Assembly: GCA_013416455.1 (NCBI GenBank)
Contig: JACCES010000001.1
Location: forward strand, 372,001 to 436,000
Reading direction: 5' to 3'
DNA: 64,000 nucleotides
Source: Alcaligenaceae bacterium
GTDB lineage: Bacteria; Pseudomonadota; Gammaproteobacteria; Burkholderiales; Burkholderiaceae_B
The notes beneath the pieces are model-generated. The model was not told the origin of the DNA. It saw nothing but the letters and a program-made list of their open reading frames with translations, and did not search any database. The position numbers and the translations under genes were made by a program. Positions 60,691 to 64,000 of this stretch are shown here, in pieces (within the stretch, counting starts at the first letter, position 1; each line of letters starts with the position of its first letter).

Positions 60691-62738
60691 GCCATGCCCC
60701 CTTCGCCGTCGTCCGCCGGCACCAGCATCAGTGTGGCGAGCGGCGGCAGCACCAGGCTCACACTGTGCGGCCGCCCGTGCGAAGGCCGGTCGGCGGCCTG
60801 CACACTGCCGCCGTTGCCCATGCCCGAACCGCCATACACCGACGCATCGGTGTTGAGGATTTCCCGCCAGAGGCCGCCTCGGGGCACACCGACCCGGTAG
60901 CCCGTGCGCGGCACCGGCGTCATATTGCATGCGACCAGCACATGCTGGTGCCCGTGGGAACGCAGGAAGGCGAACACGCTGTTCTCCACATCGTCGCCGA
61001 TGAGCCAGGCGAAACCATCCGGACGCGCGTCACCGGCATGCAGGGCGGGATGGCGCCGGTAAATGGCGTTCAGGTCGCGAATCACGGCCTGCACGCCCGC
61101 ATGGCCGATGTAGCCGAGGGCCTGCCAGTCCACTTCGCCATCATGATTCCACTCGCTCCATTGGGCAATGTCCCCACCCATGAACAGCAGCTTCTTGCCC
61201 GGATGCCCCCACATGAAGCCGAAGTAGGCGCGCAGGTTGGCGAACTTCCGCCAGTCGTCGCCGGGCATGCGGCCCAGCAGCGAGCCTTTTCCGTGGACCA
61301 CCTCGTCATGGGACAGCGGCAGTATGAAACGCTCGGACCATGCATACACCGTACCGAACGTCATGTCATGATGATGATAGCGCCGATGGATGGGCTCATG
61401 GCCCATGTAGCGCAGGGTGTCGTGCATCCATCCCATATTCCATTTGTACTGGAAGCCCAGGCCGCCACTGCGGGTTGCCGCCGTGACCCCGGGCCAGGCC
61501 GTCGATTCCTCGGCAATGACCATGGCCCCCGGCGCCTGCTCCGCCAGCAGCGTGTTCAATGTCTGCAGGAAGGCCACGGCATCCAGGTTCTCGCGGCCGC
61601 CATGCACATTGGGCCGCCACTGGCCGGCTTCGCGGCTGTAGTCCAGATACAGCATCGACGCCACGGCATCGACACGCAGCCCGTCAACGTGATAGCGGCG
61701 CGTCCATTCCAGGGCGCTCGCCAGCAGCAGGTTGCTCACCTCATGCCGCCCGAAGTTGTAGATCAGCGTGTTCCAGTCGGGGTGGAAGCCCTGGCGCGGG
61801 TCCTCGTGCTCATAAAGCGCCGTCCCGTCGAAGCGGACCAGACCATGCTCGTCGGCGGGAAAGTGCGCCGGCACCCAGTCCAGAATCACGCCGATACCCG
61901 CCGCATGGCAGGCATCGACGAAGGCGGCGAACTCGGCCGGCGTGCCATGTCGGGCCGTCGGCGCGAACAGGCCAAGGGGCTGGTAGCCCCAGGAGCCGCC
62001 AAAGGGATGCTCCGTGATGGGCAGCAGCTCGATATGGGTGTAACCCATTTCCACGGCATAGCGGATGAGCGCTGCGCCCATGCCGCGCCAGTGCGGCATG
62101 CCGCCCCCGCCGGCGCCCTCCGGCCGGCGCCACGAACCGAAATGCACCTCGTAGATCGACAAGGGCGCTTCGGGCGCCTGCCGGCCCGCGCGGCCGCGCA
62201 TCCATTCGTCGTCCGTCCAGATGAAGGGCGCGTCGTCGGCCACCACCGATGCCGTGGCGGGCGGCGGCTCCGCCTGCCGCGCCAGGGGATCCGCCTTGAG
62301 CGGCAGCCGCCGCCCGTCGGAACCGCGCAGCGCATATTTGTAGCGCGCGCCGGCGCCCACCGCCGGAACGAACGCCTCCCACACCCCGGAGTTTCTACTA
62401 TGTAGATACATCAAGTTGGCTTCATCGTCCCAATCGTTGAAGTCGCCCACCACGGACACCCGGCTCGCATTCGGCGCCCATACGGCGAAACGCGTGCCGC
62501 GCCTGCCTTCATGCTCGATGATGTGGGCGCCCAGGCAATCGGCCAGGTCCCAGTGGCGGCCTTCGCCGATCAGATACAGATCCAGCTCCCCCAGCAGGGG
62601 GGACCGCGCGGTGAAGAACTCGGGCCTGTCGGCCGGAGCTTCTCCGCCACCATGCGGGGGCGACTGCGGCGCCGCATTGATTTTGCCCCGCTCGACCTCG
62701 CCGTAAACGGCGAGGCTTGCGCTTTGGCGCGTGGTCAT
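60687..62738 (-). CDS. glgB: 1,4-alpha-glucan branching enzyme with repeat-encoded N-terminus
   Basis: GlgB makes alpha-1,6 branches. The 683-residue enzyme has the usual N-domain ([23 protein letters not shown] by [32 protein letters not shown] by FAVWAPNA), [20 protein letters not shown], the nucleophile [28 protein letters not shown] and [15 protein letters not shown]. Residues 1-41, before the family start, are wholly coded by the dispersed repeat at 62616-62737: they read [12 protein letters not shown]...[12 protein letters not shown] in part. The repeat edge also gives the ATG and the TGA of the gene before it. Confidence 0.95.
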   Translation of the reverse strand: MTTRQSASLAVYGEVERGKINAAPQSPPHGGGEAPADRPEFFTARSPLLGELDLYLIGEGRHWDLADCLGAHIIEHEGRRGTRFAVWAPNASRVSVVGDFNDWDDEANLMYLHSRNSGVWEAFVPAVGAGARYKYALRGSDGRRLPLKADPLARQAEPPPATASVVADDAPFIWTDDEWMRGRAGRQAPEAPLSIYEVHFGSWRRPEGAGGGGMPHWRGMGAALIRYAVEMGYTHIELLPITEHPFGGSWGYQPLGLFAPTARHGTPAEFAAFVDACHAAGIGVILDWVPAHFPADEHGLVRFDGTALYEHEDPRQGFHPDWNTLIYNFGRHEVSNLLLASALEWTRRYHVDGLRVDAVASMLYLDYSREAGQWRPNVHGGRENLDAVAFLQTLNTLLAEQAPGAMVIAEESTAWPGVTAATRSGGLGFQYKWNMGWMHDTLRYMGHEPIHRRYHHHDMTFGTVYAWSERFILPLSHDEVVHGKGSLLGRMPGDDWRKFANLRAYFGFMWGHPGKKLLFMGGDIAQWSEWNHDGEVDWQALGYIGHAGVQAVIRDLNAIYRRHPALHAGDARPDGFAWLIGDDVENSVFAFLRSHGHQHVLVACNMTPVPRTGYRVGVPRGGLWREILNTDASVYGGSGMGNGGSVQAADRPSHGRPHSVSLVLPPLATLMLVPADDGEGGMA
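62616..62737 (-). repeat. Dispersed three-hairpin repeat, copy B, translated as the GlgB N-terminus
   Basis: On the minus strand it starts TGACCACGCGCC at the stop codon of the treS/maltokinase gene; with one more A upstream this gives the glgB start ATG. Hairpin 1 is CCTCGCCG/CGGCGAGG with a TTTA loop (copy A has C-G in place of the last G-C pair). Hairpin 2 is GGCGCC/GTCGCC (one mismatch) in a TGC/GCA clamp, where copy A has TAC/GTA. Hairpin 3 is CTCCGGCC/GGCCCGAG. All 41 codons are open. Confidence 0.88.
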
Positions 62739-64000
62739 GGTTGCTCCTTCCGGGCCGTATCGTCGTCCCGCGCATCCTGTTCACGCAGCATTCTTTGCGC
62801 CGCCCGCCGCAGGCCATGCAGCGGAATCACCAGCCAGTCGGGGCGGTGCCCCGCCTCGTAACACACTTCGTAAGCGGCCTTCTCCAGCAGCGCGACGTCG
62901 AGGATCCCGGCCCGCTGCCCGGGATCCGACGGCCACAGCGGCGCATTGCCGGGGTGGGCCGCGGCCCAGGCGTCGGCCTCGGCCTGGTAGCCCCCCAGCA
63001 CGGCTTCCACGGCCGTGCTGCAAAAGCGCGTGACCAGCTCGTGCCGGCGCTCGGCCAGATCCGGCGTGTCGGGTATGGCCAGAGCATCGGATTCCGCCAC
63101 CACGCTGCTGGCGCTGCCCGTGCCCGCAAAGGGCTGCGAATCGAAGGCCGCCACGGCGTAATCGAAGGAACGCACGACACCGGCCAGATCGCGCCAGGGC
63201 CAGGAACGCGCGCGCCGCTCTTCCGCCGTGCGCGCCGGCTCCCCTTCGAAATCGATGAAATGGACATCGCCCTGGGCGATGAGGATCTGTCCCAGATGCA
63301 GATCGCCGTGGATGCGCATCAGCGGCAACCCCACCGCCAGCAGGACCCGCCGCTGAATCTCGGCCTCTATCCTGGAACGGTCCGCGCGCAGAGCCTCCAG
63401 GGCTTCGAGGGCGGATTCGTCCAGCCCGGCGCGATGCCGATGGGCCGCGCGGCAGGCCGCATCGAACATATTGCGCACGGAACGCCCCCAGGCCCGGGCT
63501 TCCGCCGCGCCGGCCGTCAGCGGCTGAAAGGCGGGATCGTCGCAGGGCTGGGCCAGCACACCATGCATCTGCGCCAGACGCCGGCCTATCATGGTGGCCA
63601 CCATTTCGTACGAGGTCAGGCCTTCGGCGTAATCATCGCCGCTCTTGCCGGTCAGGGCCGCGCTCTCGAGGCTGCGCTTGAGAAAATCCAGCGTCCATGT
63701 CCAGGCATCCCCCTGGTTGTGAATGCGCCGGTGCACCAGCGCCAGGGTATGGGGAGTGCCATCGGCATCGATGCGCAGCATCTCGCCCAGCAGGCCGGCC
63801 ATGTTGGCATAGCCCGCCTGCGTGAGCCGGCGGGTCATCTCGGCCTCGGGATGCACGCCCGGCACCACGTGGCGCAGGAGCTTGAGCATGATGCCATCGC
63901 CCACCAGCACCGTGCTGTTGGACTGCTCGCCGTGAAACCACTCCACCGGGGTGTCGTTCGACCATTCCAGCTCTTTCAGGCCGGCTTCGCCCTGGAACTT
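62735..64000 (-). CDS. treS: Maltokinase domain, C-terminal part of a TreS-maltokinase fusion (partial)
   Basis: The frame runs open from the right edge (first residues [16 protein letters not shown]) to a TGA at 62735, 421 residues seen. It is a maltokinase/aminoglycoside-phosphotransferase fold with [21 protein letters not shown] by [13 protein letters not shown] (lysine for ATP), the catalytic loop [12 protein letters not shown] and metal site HFIDFEGEP, and [16 protein letters not shown] at the end. Since no start codon fits in the window and such domains are often the tail of trehalose synthase TreS, a fusion is likely. The stop overlaps the glgB start (ATGA) inside a repeat copy. Maltose-1-phosphate made here would feed GlgE, which is not in view. 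Confidence 0.85.
   Translation of the reverse strand, partial: KFQGEAGLKELEWSNDTPVEWFHGEQSNSTVLVGDGIMLKLLRHVVPGVHPEAEMTRRLTQAGYANMAGLLGEMLRIDADGTPHTLALVHRRIHNQGDAWTWTLDFLKRSLESAALTGKSGDDYAEGLTSYEMVATMIGRRLAQMHGVLAQPCDDPAFQPLTAGAAEARAWGRSVRNMFDAACRAAHRHRAGLDESALEALEALRADRSRIEAEIQRRVLLAVGLPLMRIHGDLHLGQILIAQGDVHFIDFEGEPARTAEERRARSWPWRDLAGVVRSFDYAVAAFDSQPFAGTGSASSVVAESDALAIPDTPDLAERRHELVTRFCSTAVEAVLGGYQAEADAWAAAHPGNAPLWPSDPGQRAGILDVALLEKAAYEVCYEAGHRPDWLVIPLHGLRRAAQRMLREQDARDDDTARKEQP

Noticed and set aside
58558-60900. A 780-residue plus-strand frame opposite glgX
   Set aside because: Antisense to a certain GH13 gene, with no recognisable domain.

Overview
This GC-rich window looks like a chromosome segment of a betaproteobacterium of the order Burkholderiales, most likely family Alcaligenaceae (the Bordetella / Achromobacter / Castellaniella group). 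The evidence is two Bug/TctC-type periplasmic receptors, a DksA of the one-cysteine type, a coaX/baf pantothenate kinase directly behind birA, the dacA-dat-ybeD-lipB-(lipA) order, and a tandem cyanophycin synthetase locus with a DUF1854-linked ABC transporter. I see no rRNA, tRNA, CRISPR array, transposase or phage gene. Coding density is high; the only gene-free stretch above 300 bases is 42255-42570, in front of gdhA.

Layout. 1-4.9 kb: edge of a membrane-protein gene, then zur (with a palindromic Zur-type operator), a CobW GTPase, dksA, hslV, hslU and a CusF-fold protein on the other strand. 5.0-10.0 kb: cobalamin adenosyltransferase overlapping an flhE-like gene, a haloacid dehalogenase, a class III aminotransferase with a divergent RpiR regulator, and an N-formylglutamate amidohydrolase. 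10.2-14.9 kb: LysR regulator divergent from a catabolic operon of two Bug receptors, a MaoC-fold protein and a family III CoA-transferase. 15.0-20.8 kb: nirK, a class I cytochrome c, a Crp/Fnr-type regulator and nirV (nitrite reduction), with an OpgB/LTA-synthase-like sulfatase and dgkA in between. 20.9-23.8 kb: the pnt transhydrogenase operon. 24.0-31.7 kb: lipoate genes, D-amino acid aminotransferase, a DD-carboxypeptidase, an alpha/beta hydrolase, birA and coaX. 31.9-41.2 kb: galU, waaA, waaC, an EamA transporter, a gamma-carbonic anhydrase, fmt, def, dprA, HMG-CoA lyase and a small membrane protein. 41.2-51.8 kb: an amino-acid-binding protein, gdhA behind a strongly structured leader, two cyanophycin synthetases and an ABC transporter fused to DUF1854 (nitrogen uptake, assimilation and storage). 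51.8-64.0 kb: a minus-strand operon treS/maltokinase - glgB - glgX - treZ - malQ - treY, mostly with 4-base stop/start overlaps, covering alpha-glucan and trehalose interconversion.

The most unusual signal is a dispersed three-hairpin repeat of up to about 125 bases, found four times (152-276, 41152-41234, 58461-58565, 62616-62737). Its stems covary between copies. Its conserved edge reads TGACCACGC, or ATGRCCACG where it overlaps a start codon. In two genes of the glucan operon it is translated and supplies the start codon and N-terminal residues; elsewhere it supplies a stop codon or lies in a promoter region. The second best candidate is the nested inverted-repeat leader of gdhA. Other points worth a second look are the CusF-fold protein without copper-binding methionines, the MaoC-fold protein without its catalytic Asp/His, the second cyanophycin synthetase lacking its C-terminal lobe, and the transporter-DUF1854 fusion.
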